Of a stretch of 64,000 nt of DNA, positions 39,798 through 47,520 are shown one piece after another (within the stretch, counting starts at the first letter, position 1; each line of letters starts with the position of its first letter). Made by a program: the position numbers and the translations under genes. This stretch comes from Nitriliruptoraceae bacterium (GTDB taxonomy: Bacteria; Actinomycetota; Nitriliruptoria; Nitriliruptorales; Nitriliruptoraceae), in assembly GCA_020832455.1 (NCBI GenBank), contig JAFIEQ010000002.1, forward strand, positions 1-64,000, in the 5' to 3' direction. The notes under the pieces are model-generated. The model saw nothing but the letters and a program-made list of their open reading frames with translations. It ran no database searches and had not been told where the DNA came from.

Positions 39798-40654
39798 GTT
39801 GCGACCTCCGGCAGCTCGGCCGGTTGGTCGAGCCCTGACCCGAACCCGGATGCGATCGTGCGGGATGCTTCGCCGTTACCGAGCCCGCAGGCTGAGGCCG
39901 CGGCATCGAGCGCAGCGAGTGCGGCATCGGGGTCGAGCGCGCCGGCTGCGGTGAGCTGGCCGAGGCGGAACGCTGCCCGGTTGAGGGTGTGGTTTCGGGT
40001 TCCGGTCGCGGCTGAGGCGACGTCCTCGAGTTCGCCGCGGACCGCTGCGGTCGTCCATGCGGCGAGCCTGCCGGCAACGCCAGACACGGCCGGGGCGACC
40101 GGACGGGCTGGCCGTGGTGCGTCGGCCGGGACGGTCAGTAGGTCGATCCATGCCGGCGGGAGTTCGGGCGGGTCGGGCGGGCCGGGCCACGGTTGGTCTC
40201 GCCACTGGTACGGGGCGTCGTTCACGACCGATGGTGGGGCGAGCACGTAGCCGCCGTCACCTCGCACATCGACTCCCGTGCCGAGCTTCCCTGCTGAGCA
40301 TGGGACGCGGATGCCGGGGTGGCGGTAGTAGCCGTGCATCCCACCTCGAGGGGTGTGGACGGCGACGGCTCGGGGTAGCGGTCCATGCTCACGGACGAGT
40401 TCGTGCATCGTGGGCTCGCCACCAGGGTCGACGTCGATGACGACCAGGCCAGACACGGCACCGGTGGCGATGCCGACGTTGTAGGTCGGGACGGCTTCCC
40501 ACCAGTCGATGATCCGGTCAGGGTCGGTGGTCGCGTCGTGGAACCCGTGGGGGGTGGCGGGGAGCTTCGCGCCGGCGCGGACGGGCAGGACGTTCCATTC
40601 CCAACCTCCGGCGTAGGTCAGGGCGTCGTGCATCGGACCGAGGTGGTCGCTCAT
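39794..40654 (-). CDS. bifunctional DNA primase/polymerase (prim-pol) N-terminal domain protein
   Basis: NVLPVRAGAKLPAT, GIATGAVSGLVVIDVDPGG, TPRGGMHGYYRHP; directly upstream of helicase. Confidence 0.85.
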   Translation of the reverse strand: MSDHLGPMHDALTYAGGWEWNVLPVRAGAKLPATPHGFHDATTDPDRIIDWWEAVPTYNVGIATGAVSGLVVIDVDPGGEPTMHELVREHGPLPRAVAVHTPRGGMHGYYRHPGIRVPCSAGKLGTGVDVRGDGGYVLAPPSVVNDAPYQWRDQPWPGPPDPPELPPAWIDLLTVPADAPRPARPVAPAVSGVAGRLAAWTTAAVRGELEDVASAATGTRNHTLNRAAFRLGQLTAAGALDPDAALAALDAAASACGLGNGEASRTIASGFGSGLDQPAELPEVAT

Positions 40655-40986
40655 GGGCGGACCTCCCCGGCGTCGTAGACGTGCGCGACACGGCCCGGGA
40701 ACTGCACGGTGGATCGGATCCGCAGCCACGACGGGCGGACCGCCCCGCCGTTGGCGACCAGCTCGAACAGGACAACGTCGGGTACGACGTCGACGCAGCG
40801 GGTCGCGTCACAGACACGGACGGGGTCGCCGGTTCGGAAGGCCTCGACGGCGGCGGGCTTGAGGTGGTCGGTGCTGAGTCCACGGCCGAGCGGTGACGTA
40901 TCCTGTGAGGGTCGTTCAGCTGCCCGCTGACGGTTTCGGGAGCCACGTCCTGCCGGGGACGTGGCTCTCTGCATGGGGTCGCTCAT
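40651..40986 (-). CDS. hypothetical protein
   Basis: 111 aa, 4-bp overlap with prim-pol start. Confidence 0.55.
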   Translation of the reverse strand: MSDPMQRATSPAGRGSRNRQRAAERPSQDTSPLGRGLSTDHLKPAAVEAFRTGDPVRVCDATRCVDVVPDVVLFELVANGGAVRPSWLRIRSTVQFPGRVAHVYDAGEVRP

Positions 40987-41198
40987 GTGGTAGCCCCGTT
41001 CCCACGCAGTAGGCGTGCGAGGCGGGTCCGCTGTTCGTCGGTCAGCGGTGGTGCGGCCGCTACGACCTCGCGGACGTGATCCTCCAGGCGCGCAGCGCGT
41101 AGGTCTCGGCGGGCGTCTTCGAGACGTTCGGTGTCACCAGAGTGGTGACGGGACAGAGCGGCAACTCGGGCGCGCTCAGCTCTCCAGGTGGTCGACAT
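40983..41198 (-). CDS. hypothetical protein
   Basis: 71 aa, 4-bp overlap with downstream ORF. Confidence 0.5.
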   Translation of the reverse strand: MSTTWRAERARVAALSRHHSGDTERLEDARRDLRAARLEDHVREVVAAAPPLTDEQRTRLARLLRGNGATT

Positions 41199-41299
41199 CC
41201 TTCAGCCTTGGGACAGGGGTTACCTGCCCCCCGCTGAGGGAGCCTGACGTCGAGGGGGGTGATCGGCGGGCCTCGGCCACCGGCAGCCGCTAAGGGCCG

Positions 41300-41674
41300 C
41301 TATTGCTCGGTGAGCCTAGCATCGGCCGAGACGTCAACCGTGGACGTCCACACGTCCTCCCGCGCCGGCAGGGCGGCGAGAATCGTCGTGGACTTCAGAA
41401 CGACGTCGATCGCGCACGAACGGTCGCGGCAACGGATGCGGACACCCTTCACGAAGCCGTCAGCGTCGCCGGCTGGTGCGTTCATGCTCGACACCGGCGG
41501 CGAGACGGTGGCGTACGAACCGTCCGGGTTGCGCGATTGACCGTGACGGCGCTGAGTGCCGACGCGAACGGCGATGGTGTCGAGCACCATCTCACGGTGA
41601 GTTCCCCCACCGGTGCAGACGACGACGATCTTCCGGATGGGCTCCCGGTCCTTCGCGTTCCGCCTGCGGCTCAC
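41300..41674 (-). CDS. hypothetical protein co-transcribed with integrase
   Basis: GTG 41674 overlaps integrase TGA (41671-41673); RIRCRDRSCAIDVVLKS. Confidence 0.5.
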   Translation of the reverse strand: MSRRRNAKDREPIRKIVVVCTGGGTHREMVLDTIAVRVGTQRRHGQSRNPDGSYATVSPPVSSMNAPAGDADGFVKGVRIRCRDRSCAIDVVLKSTTILAALPAREDVWTSTVDVSADARLTEQ

Positions 41675-43197
41675 GGCTGGCCCTTCCACTCGATGTGGAC
41701 GTCCTCCGGGACGAAACCGGGCCCCTGACGGGTCGGCATGATCTTGACGACGATGCCGAGGACCTCGAGGACGGCACGACGACCCCCTACGTCGAGGGAC
41801 AGCCACGCGGCTGCAGCCTGGTCCCCCACGATGCCGTCGAGGACGTCGGTGCCGCCAGCCGCGGCCGAGAGGATCTGGCGATACTCGGCCTCCGCCTCGT
41901 CGAGTTCAGGACGTAGGCGATCCGTGATGCGTGCGAGCTGCCGGGCGTCGATGCCGCCCTCCGCGTACTGGTCTGCGGCCTGATCCAGGCGGCCGCGGAT
42001 GGTCTCGGCTCGCCCCTGAGCCTCGGCTGCGTCAGCGAGCTCGACCGTGAACGCGTCCGCTGCATCGGGTCGGGACAGACGCTCGACCACGACCGCGCTG
42101 ACCAGCTCATCGACGCGCTCGTCGGAGCGACCAACGCACCCCTCACGGTCGCACACGTACAGCGGGTAGCTCTTGCCTCGTGCCCGCTTGACGACGTGGC
42201 GTAGCTGCGACCCGCACACGCCGCACTCCCCCACGCCGTAGGTGAGCAGGTGCCGCCGCTCGGAGGCGGTGGCGCGAGAGGTGCGCCGGTTGGGGTTGCT
42301 CAGTAGCGCCACGACCTGGTCATGCTTGTCCCGGTCGATGATGGCCGGCCACGCGGCCTCGCCGATGACGACACGATGATGCACGCGCTCGGCGACGTTC
42401 GCGGGTCGCATCGCGAGCTTGCGTACGGTCGAGTTCAGCCAACGAGGGTGGCCGTCCGAGCGGTCGCCCTGGGGGGCCGGTTTCCCCGCCCTGAGAGCGA
42501 GGTGGTGTCTCGGTGTCGGGAGGCCGCGGGCGTTCAGGTCGTCGCGGACCTTGCTCAGCGACTCGCCACCGAGAAGCCGGTCCACGATCTCCCGGACGAC
42601 CCCGGCGGCTTCCGGGTCCACCTCGTCGTGCCACTCGATGACCTCGCCGGCAGCGTTGCGCTCACGGATGCGCCGCCACCCGTACAGCACGTGGCCGGCA
42701 GCCTTGCCGTCGCGGGCACGCTGTAGCGCGGCGCGGGCCACACGTTCGCCCTTGACGTCGGACTCCATCGAGTCGAACGCTCCCAGCAGGTCGGCCATCC
42801 CGCGACCGTAGGCGGATGCGAGGTCGAGGTCGGGGCCCTTCACGGCGACGAGCGACACCCGGGCGGCGGCGAGACGGCGGATGATGGCGCCGCGGTCCTC
42901 CCGGTCGCGGACGACACGGGAGGTGTGCCAGCACACGATCCGGTCGAACCCGCCCGCGTCGGCATCGTTGAGCAGCTGCAGGTACCCGGGACGCTCGCGG
43001 CGGGGCGACCCGTTGCCGCTGTAGCCGTGGAAGGCCGACACGTCGTTGTCGACGTACTCGCCTACGACGTCCCACCCGCGCCCCTCGGCCAGCGCACGGC
43101 CGTCCTCGAGCTGTCGGCGGACGCCGGCCTCCGTGCCGAGGTCGTCCTCGCTGATGCGGGCGTACAGGGCGCATCGGGGGGTGGTGTTCGTGGCCAC
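41671..43197 (-). CDS. large serine recombinase / integrase
   Basis: CALYARISEDDLGTEAGVRRQLE (catalytic Ser), recombinase domain, zinc ribbon CGVCG...YVCDREGC, coiled coil; ORF extends to 43236. Confidence 0.95.
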   Translation of the reverse strand: MATNTTPRCALYARISEDDLGTEAGVRRQLEDGRALAEGRGWDVVGEYVDNDVSAFHGYSGNGSPRRERPGYLQLLNDADAGGFDRIVCWHTSRVVRDREDRGAIIRRLAAARVSLVAVKGPDLDLASAYGRGMADLLGAFDSMESDVKGERVARAALQRARDGKAAGHVLYGWRRIRERNAAGEVIEWHDEVDPEAAGVVREIVDRLLGGESLSKVRDDLNARGLPTPRHHLALRAGKPAPQGDRSDGHPRWLNSTVRKLAMRPANVAERVHHRVVIGEAAWPAIIDRDKHDQVVALLSNPNRRTSRATASERRHLLTYGVGECGVCGSQLRHVVKRARGKSYPLYVCDREGCVGRSDERVDELVSAVVVERLSRPDAADAFTVELADAAEAQGRAETIRGRLDQAADQYAEGGIDARQLARITDRLRPELDEAEAEYRQILSAAAGGTDVLDGIVGDQAAAAWLSLDVGGRRAVLEVLGIVVKIMPTRQGPGFVPEDVHIEWKGQP

Positions 43198-43237
43198 GGC
43201 CGCTCCGCTCTCGAGATCAGGGCTTGACCGTAGCAAG

Positions 43238-43247
43238 TGTTGTCCGT
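43238..43247. repeat. attP arm TGTTGTCCGT (inverted copy ACGGACAACA at 34548-34557)
   Basis: Perfect 10-bp inverted repeat, symmetric about TT in reconstructed attP. Confidence 0.75.
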
Positions 43248-43262
43248 AGCGTGCCGTAGGTA

Positions 43263-43279
43263 TTCCCCGGCGGTCACGG
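43263..43279. repeat. attR core, ttccccggcggtcacgg
   Basis: Identical to 34531-34547. Confidence 0.9.
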
Positions 43280-43445
43280 CAAGACCGCGGACGAGACCGA
43301 GCACCACCGGATCATGGACGGACTCGAGGCGCAGATCTTCGGCCGGCTCCCCGACCACACCTGGGTCTACCCCGGTCACGGTGACGACACGACCCTGGGC
43401 GCCGAACGTCCCCACCTGCCGGAGTGGCGCGAACGCGGCTGGTGA
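43263..43445 (+). pseudogene. displaced original 3' end of the MBL-fold hydrolase gene
   Basis: 61 codons in frame to TGA, same length as 34531-34713, translates [60 protein letters not shown]. Confidence 0.9.
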
Positions 43446-43581
43446 GCGGGCGCCGCCGGGAACACGTCCGTCGTCGCTGGATCGGCGGGATCGGCGGCCG
43501 GGACCGCGGCATCGAGGCCGGCTGGGTCCGTCGGCACCGGTCGCGGTCCTGCCGGGGAGGTGTCAGCAGGTCCGTGCGTCG

Positions 43582-43971
43582 TCAGACGGGCACGGACGCC
43601 ACCCCGATCGCGGCCAGCACGAGCACGAGGGTGATGATCAGCCCGCGACCGGCGAGCCGGTGGGCGTCCGCGGCCATCTGCGTGCGGCGCGCCCGCCCGA
43701 GCAACGCCTGGCCCAGCCCCAGGGCGAGGATGCCGAGGACCGGGTGGACGTAGGCGATGAGCGGCGCCGCCTCCCAGTAGCCCGCGACCCCGTAGAGCAC
43801 GATCCCGAGCAGCACCTGCAGGCTCAGCAGGATGTAGGTCGCACGGAACAGGCCGGCATCGAACTCGCGTCCGTCCTTGGCGCGCTTGAACGCCACGAGC
43901 GCCGCCACGAGCACCAGCACGGAGACGACGTAGCCGGTGTAGCGGTGGGACTGCAGCAGGATCTCGAGCAC
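43582..43971 (-). CDS. small membrane protein, four predicted TM helices
   Basis: 129 aa hydrophobic, MLEILLQSHRYTGYVVSVLVLVAAL. Confidence 0.7.
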   Translation of the reverse strand: MLEILLQSHRYTGYVVSVLVLVAALVAFKRAKDGREFDAGLFRATYILLSLQVLLGIVLYGVAGYWEAAPLIAYVHPVLGILALGLGQALLGRARRTQMAADAHRLAGRGLIITLVLVLAAIGVASVPV

Positions 43972-44072
43972 GGACGCCTCGCAGGGGGTGGATGAGCCGG
44001 CAGCCTAGCCGGCGGCACCGACCGTTCCCGGCGACGAACGCCGCCGAACGGGCGCCGGCTGCGGGGCGGTGG

Positions 44073-45254
44073 TCACCGGGCGAGCACGGCCCGCAGCCGC
44101 CAGGTCCCGAGCACCCCGAGCGCGAGCGCCATCCCCACCAGCACGCCGACGTTGGGCAGCACCTCGACGAGTCCCGCATCGCGCCGGACGATCTGGGCCA
44201 TCGCGTCGTTCGCCCACGCGTGCGGGGTGAGGCGTGCGACCGCGCGCATGCCCTCGGGGAACAGCTCCAGCGGGATCATCGACCCGCCGAGCGCCGCGAG
44301 CCCGATCCCGAGCCCGACACCCGCCCCGGAGGCCTGGCTGTCGTTGCTGAACACCGCGCCGAGCACCAGCCCCGCCGCGGCCGCCACCGCACAGAAGGAC
44401 AGGATCACGACGGTGGCCGCCAGCGGGTCACCCCAGTCCACCCGGAACAGCAGCACGGTGGCGATGACGATGTAGAGCGCCTGCATCAGCGCGATCAGCA
44501 ACCGCCCACCCGTGATGCCGGCGACGATGACGCGCACCGGCGTGGGGGTCGCGACCATCCGGCGGGCCACCCCGTACTCGCGGGTCTGGATCAACGCCAC
44601 CCCGCCGGTCAACGCCGTCAGGAACGTGAACAGGAACAGCTGGGTCGACGCGCCGAGGTCGAACTGGCCGAGCCCGGCGAACTCCTCCGCGAGCTCGTCG
44701 CTGCCGAGCGTCTGCGCGGCAACGGTGATGCCCGGCGCCTGCCCACCGACCAGGGCGGCGACCGCGAGCAGCTCGTCGCGCTCCGCCGGCGAGCGGGGCT
44801 CGAGCGCGTCGAGCAGGGCCACCGCGTCGATCGCGAGGGTCTCGTCGGCGAGTTCGGCCGCGACGAGCGTGCGCAGCGAGGTGGCGGTCGCGTCGGGGCG
44901 GCCGATGAAGGTCACCTCGACGTCGTCCAGCCCGAGCAGGGCGGCGTCGAGCCCGTCGGGCACGAGGATCCCGCCGCTCATCAGCCCGCGTTCGACCTCG
45001 TCACGCAGCGCCGCCTCGTCCGCCATCCGGACCGGCGCCACCCCGTCTGCCGCCTCGAGACGTTCGAGCAGCGCGTCCAGCGTGGCGTCGTCCTGCGGAC
45101 CGACGACCCCGAGCCGCGCGTCGACCGAACCGGCGAACTGGGCGCCGATCAGGACCACGAGCAGCAGCGGGAAGACGAACACGAAGAAGATGTTCGAGCG
45201 GTCCCGCAGCATGCGCAGCAGCTCCGTGCGGGCGATGGTCCAGATCCTCACCAC
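44073..45254 (-). CDS. ABC-2 type transporter permease
   Basis: N-terminal TM, large extracellular region, C-terminal 5-6 TM ABC2_membrane_3 layout. Confidence 0.85.
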   Translation of the reverse strand: MVRIWTIARTELLRMLRDRSNIFFVFVFPLLLVVLIGAQFAGSVDARLGVVGPQDDATLDALLERLEAADGVAPVRMADEAALRDEVERGLMSGGILVPDGLDAALLGLDDVEVTFIGRPDATATSLRTLVAAELADETLAIDAVALLDALEPRSPAERDELLAVAALVGGQAPGITVAAQTLGSDELAEEFAGLGQFDLGASTQLFLFTFLTALTGGVALIQTREYGVARRMVATPTPVRVIVAGITGGRLLIALMQALYIVIATVLLFRVDWGDPLAATVVILSFCAVAAAAGLVLGAVFSNDSQASGAGVGLGIGLAALGGSMIPLELFPEGMRAVARLTPHAWANDAMAQIVRRDAGLVEVLPNVGVLVGMALALGVLGTWRLRAVLAR

Positions 45255-46429
45255 GCCTGCCTCCGCCGCTGGAGGACCACGGCGGGGATCGCGGTCACGA
45301 TCCCGAACGCGACGATCGCGGCCGCCGGGCCGAGCGCCAGGGTCCAGTCGCCAGCCGAGGCCTGCGCATCGAGCCCCCGCAGGAACCAGCCGTGGGGGGA
45401 GATCAGGGTGGCGATGCGCAGCACCCCGGCATCACCCGGCAGCGGGAAGAACACCCCACCCACCAGGCCGAGGACCACGGCCACGATCGACTGCAGGTTG
45501 CCGGCCTGTTCCGCGGTCCTGGCGAACGATCCGACCAGGGCCATCACGCCGAGCGCGGCGATGACCAACGCCACGATGAGGATCGCGGTGCCGAGCGGTG
45601 GGCCCCAGTCGGCACCGAGCAGGACCGCGGAGGCGACCGCCAGCACGACCATCGAGGCGAGGCCGAGCAGCAGCGCCCCGAGCAGCTTGCCGGCCTGGAT
45701 CGCGGCGGGCCGGATCGGGGCCGCGAGCAGCCGCGGCATCGTGCCGAGCTTGCGTTCCTCGAGTAGCCCGGTGACCCCGAACTGCACGGTGAAGAACACG
45801 AAGAACGCGGCCATACCCGCGGCGAGGTAGCTCGTGAAGTCCAACGGATCGCCGACGTCGCTGACCTCATCCGCGAGCGAGGCGAGACGGGGCTGGCTCG
45901 CGGCGAGCTCACCGAGCCCGCCGATCAGGCCAGGATCGAGCCCCCCGGTCATGGCGGCCTCGATGGTGACCGCGAGCCCGATCCGTCCCACCTCGGCCGC
46001 GTACGCCTCCGCGATGCCGCGTGCGACCTCGCCTTCGAGGCTGCGTCCGGCTGCGACGAGCACCTCGAGCTCGACCTGCTCCCCCGCACCGATGGCGTCG
46101 CTGAACCCGACGGGCAGGATCCAGGCGACGTCGAGGTCGCCGTCGGTGACCTGGCTGCGGGCCGCCTCGGCATCGGCGACGACGATCCGCTCGAGCAGGC
46201 CCTCGTCGACCAGCGCGGGGATCACCCCGTCGGCGAACCCGGCGGCGACCGCGCCCCCGTCGAGGTCGACCACCGCACCGGTGATCTGCAGATCCTCGGT
46301 GTCGGGGAAGATCAGCGAGAACAGCACGGTCAACCCGAGCGGCACGGCGAGCGCGAAGATCCACACGCTGCGGTCACGCAGGCGCAGACGCAGGTCCTTG
46401 CCGAGGATGGTGAGCGCGGCGCTGCCCAC
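45248..46429 (-). CDS. ABC-2 type transporter permease
   Basis: Same layout as 44073..45254; overlapping ends. Confidence 0.85.
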   Translation of the reverse strand: MGSAALTILGKDLRLRLRDRSVWIFALAVPLGLTVLFSLIFPDTEDLQITGAVVDLDGGAVAAGFADGVIPALVDEGLLERIVVADAEAARSQVTDGDLDVAWILPVGFSDAIGAGEQVELEVLVAAGRSLEGEVARGIAEAYAAEVGRIGLAVTIEAAMTGGLDPGLIGGLGELAASQPRLASLADEVSDVGDPLDFTSYLAAGMAAFFVFFTVQFGVTGLLEERKLGTMPRLLAAPIRPAAIQAGKLLGALLLGLASMVVLAVASAVLLGADWGPPLGTAILIVALVIAALGVMALVGSFARTAEQAGNLQSIVAVVLGLVGGVFFPLPGDAGVLRIATLISPHGWFLRGLDAQASAGDWTLALGPAAAIVAFGIVTAIPAVVLQRRRQAW

Positions 46430-46430
46430 G

Positions 46431-47381
46431 TCAGTCCCGCAACGCTTTGCCGGTGAGGTGCAGGAACACGTCCTCGAGGTCGGGCTCGCGCACCTCGACC
46501 CCGCTCACCGACGCACCGCTCGCGGCGACCTCGGCGAGCAGCTGCGGCAGGGCCGCGGCCGCGCCGTCGACCAGACAGACCACGACGTCGTCCTCCGCAT
46601 CGGCGGAGCTGATCGCCGGGAGCCGTTCACAGGCGGCGGCCGCGGCGGCCGCGTCCCCGGCGACCGTGAGGCGCACGACGTCCTGCTCGCCGATGGTCGC
46701 GATCAGCTCGCGGCGGGTGCCCTCCGCGACGATCCGCCCCTGGTCCACGATGGCGATCCGGTCACACAGCCGCTCCGCCTCCTCCATGTAGTGCGTGGTG
46801 TAGAGCACGGCCAGACCCTCGGTGGCCAGTTCCTCGACCGAGTCCAGGATGGCGTTGCGGGACTGCGGATCGACCCCGACGGTGGGCTCGTCGAGGATGA
46901 GCAGCTTCGGGCCGTGCAGCATCCCGACCCCGATGTTGAGTCGGCGCTTCATCCCGCCGGAGAACTCCCCCGCCCGATCGTCCGCCCGATCGGTCAGCCC
47001 GATGACCGACAGCACCTCGTCGAGCCGTCGGGTCAGCTCGGCCTTGGGCAGCCCGTAGAGGCGACCGAAGAAGCGCAGGTTCTCCCGGGCGCTGAGGTCC
47101 GGGTAGATCGCGAGGTCCTGCGGGACGAGGCCGACCGCGGCCTTGGCGGCGGTGGCCGTCGGGGTCATCGTGCGCCCGTCCACCTCGATCGTGCCGGCGT
47201 CGGGCTTGAGCAGCCCGGCGATCATGGAGATCGAGGTGGTCTTGCCCGCGCCGTTGGGGCCGAGCAGCCCGTAGGTCTCCCCCGGCGCGATGGTCAGCGA
47301 GACCTCGTCGACCGCCTGCAGCGCCCCGAAGGCCTTGCGCAGACCGGTCGCCCGGAGCACCTGCTGTGCCACCTGCCCCAT
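46431..47381 (-). CDS. ABC-2 type transporter ATP-binding protein
   Basis: LLGPNGAGKTTSISMIAGL, FSGGMKRRLNIGVGML, LILDEPTVGVD. Confidence 0.92.
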   Translation of the reverse strand: MGQVAQQVLRATGLRKAFGALQAVDEVSLTIAPGETYGLLGPNGAGKTTSISMIAGLLKPDAGTIEVDGRTMTPTATAAKAAVGLVPQDLAIYPDLSARENLRFFGRLYGLPKAELTRRLDEVLSVIGLTDRADDRAGEFSGGMKRRLNIGVGMLHGPKLLILDEPTVGVDPQSRNAILDSVEELATEGLAVLYTTHYMEEAERLCDRIAIVDQGRIVAEGTRRELIATIGEQDVVRLTVAGDAAAAAAACERLPAISSADAEDDVVVCLVDGAAAALPQLLAEVAASGASVSGVEVREPDLEDVFLHLTGKALRD

Positions 47382-47520
47382 CGCCTCTCCCCCACGCCGC
47401 TCATCCGGCCCGGACCGACCGTCGGCCGGGCAGATCGGACCCTAGACCGTTCGAGCGTCGAACCGCAGGGCACGTCGACACCTCGCGCACGCCACGCGGA
47501 CACCGGCGGCCGATCACGGC

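Larger units (their letters stand above)
34531..43279. mobile_element. ~8.7-kb serine-integrase integrative element (satellite/plasmid-like) inserted in the MBL-hydrolase gene
   Basis: 17-bp direct repeat ttccccggcggtcacgg at both ends; large serine recombinase at right end; phage/plasmid-type genes between; host MBL 3' end displaced beyond right end. Confidence 0.9.

Noticed and set aside
34531-43445. The two homologous MBL 3' ends as a simple tandem gene duplication
   Set aside because: The similarity starts exactly at the integrase core TT, both copies are exactly 61 codons, and the interval is filled by integrase-linked genes; integration with 3'-end replacement explains it better.
43237-43995. 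ORF 43237..43995 as a real gene after the element
   Set aside because: Out-of-frame reading of the displaced MBL 3' end (a matching out-of-frame translation also appears in ORF 34241..35041).
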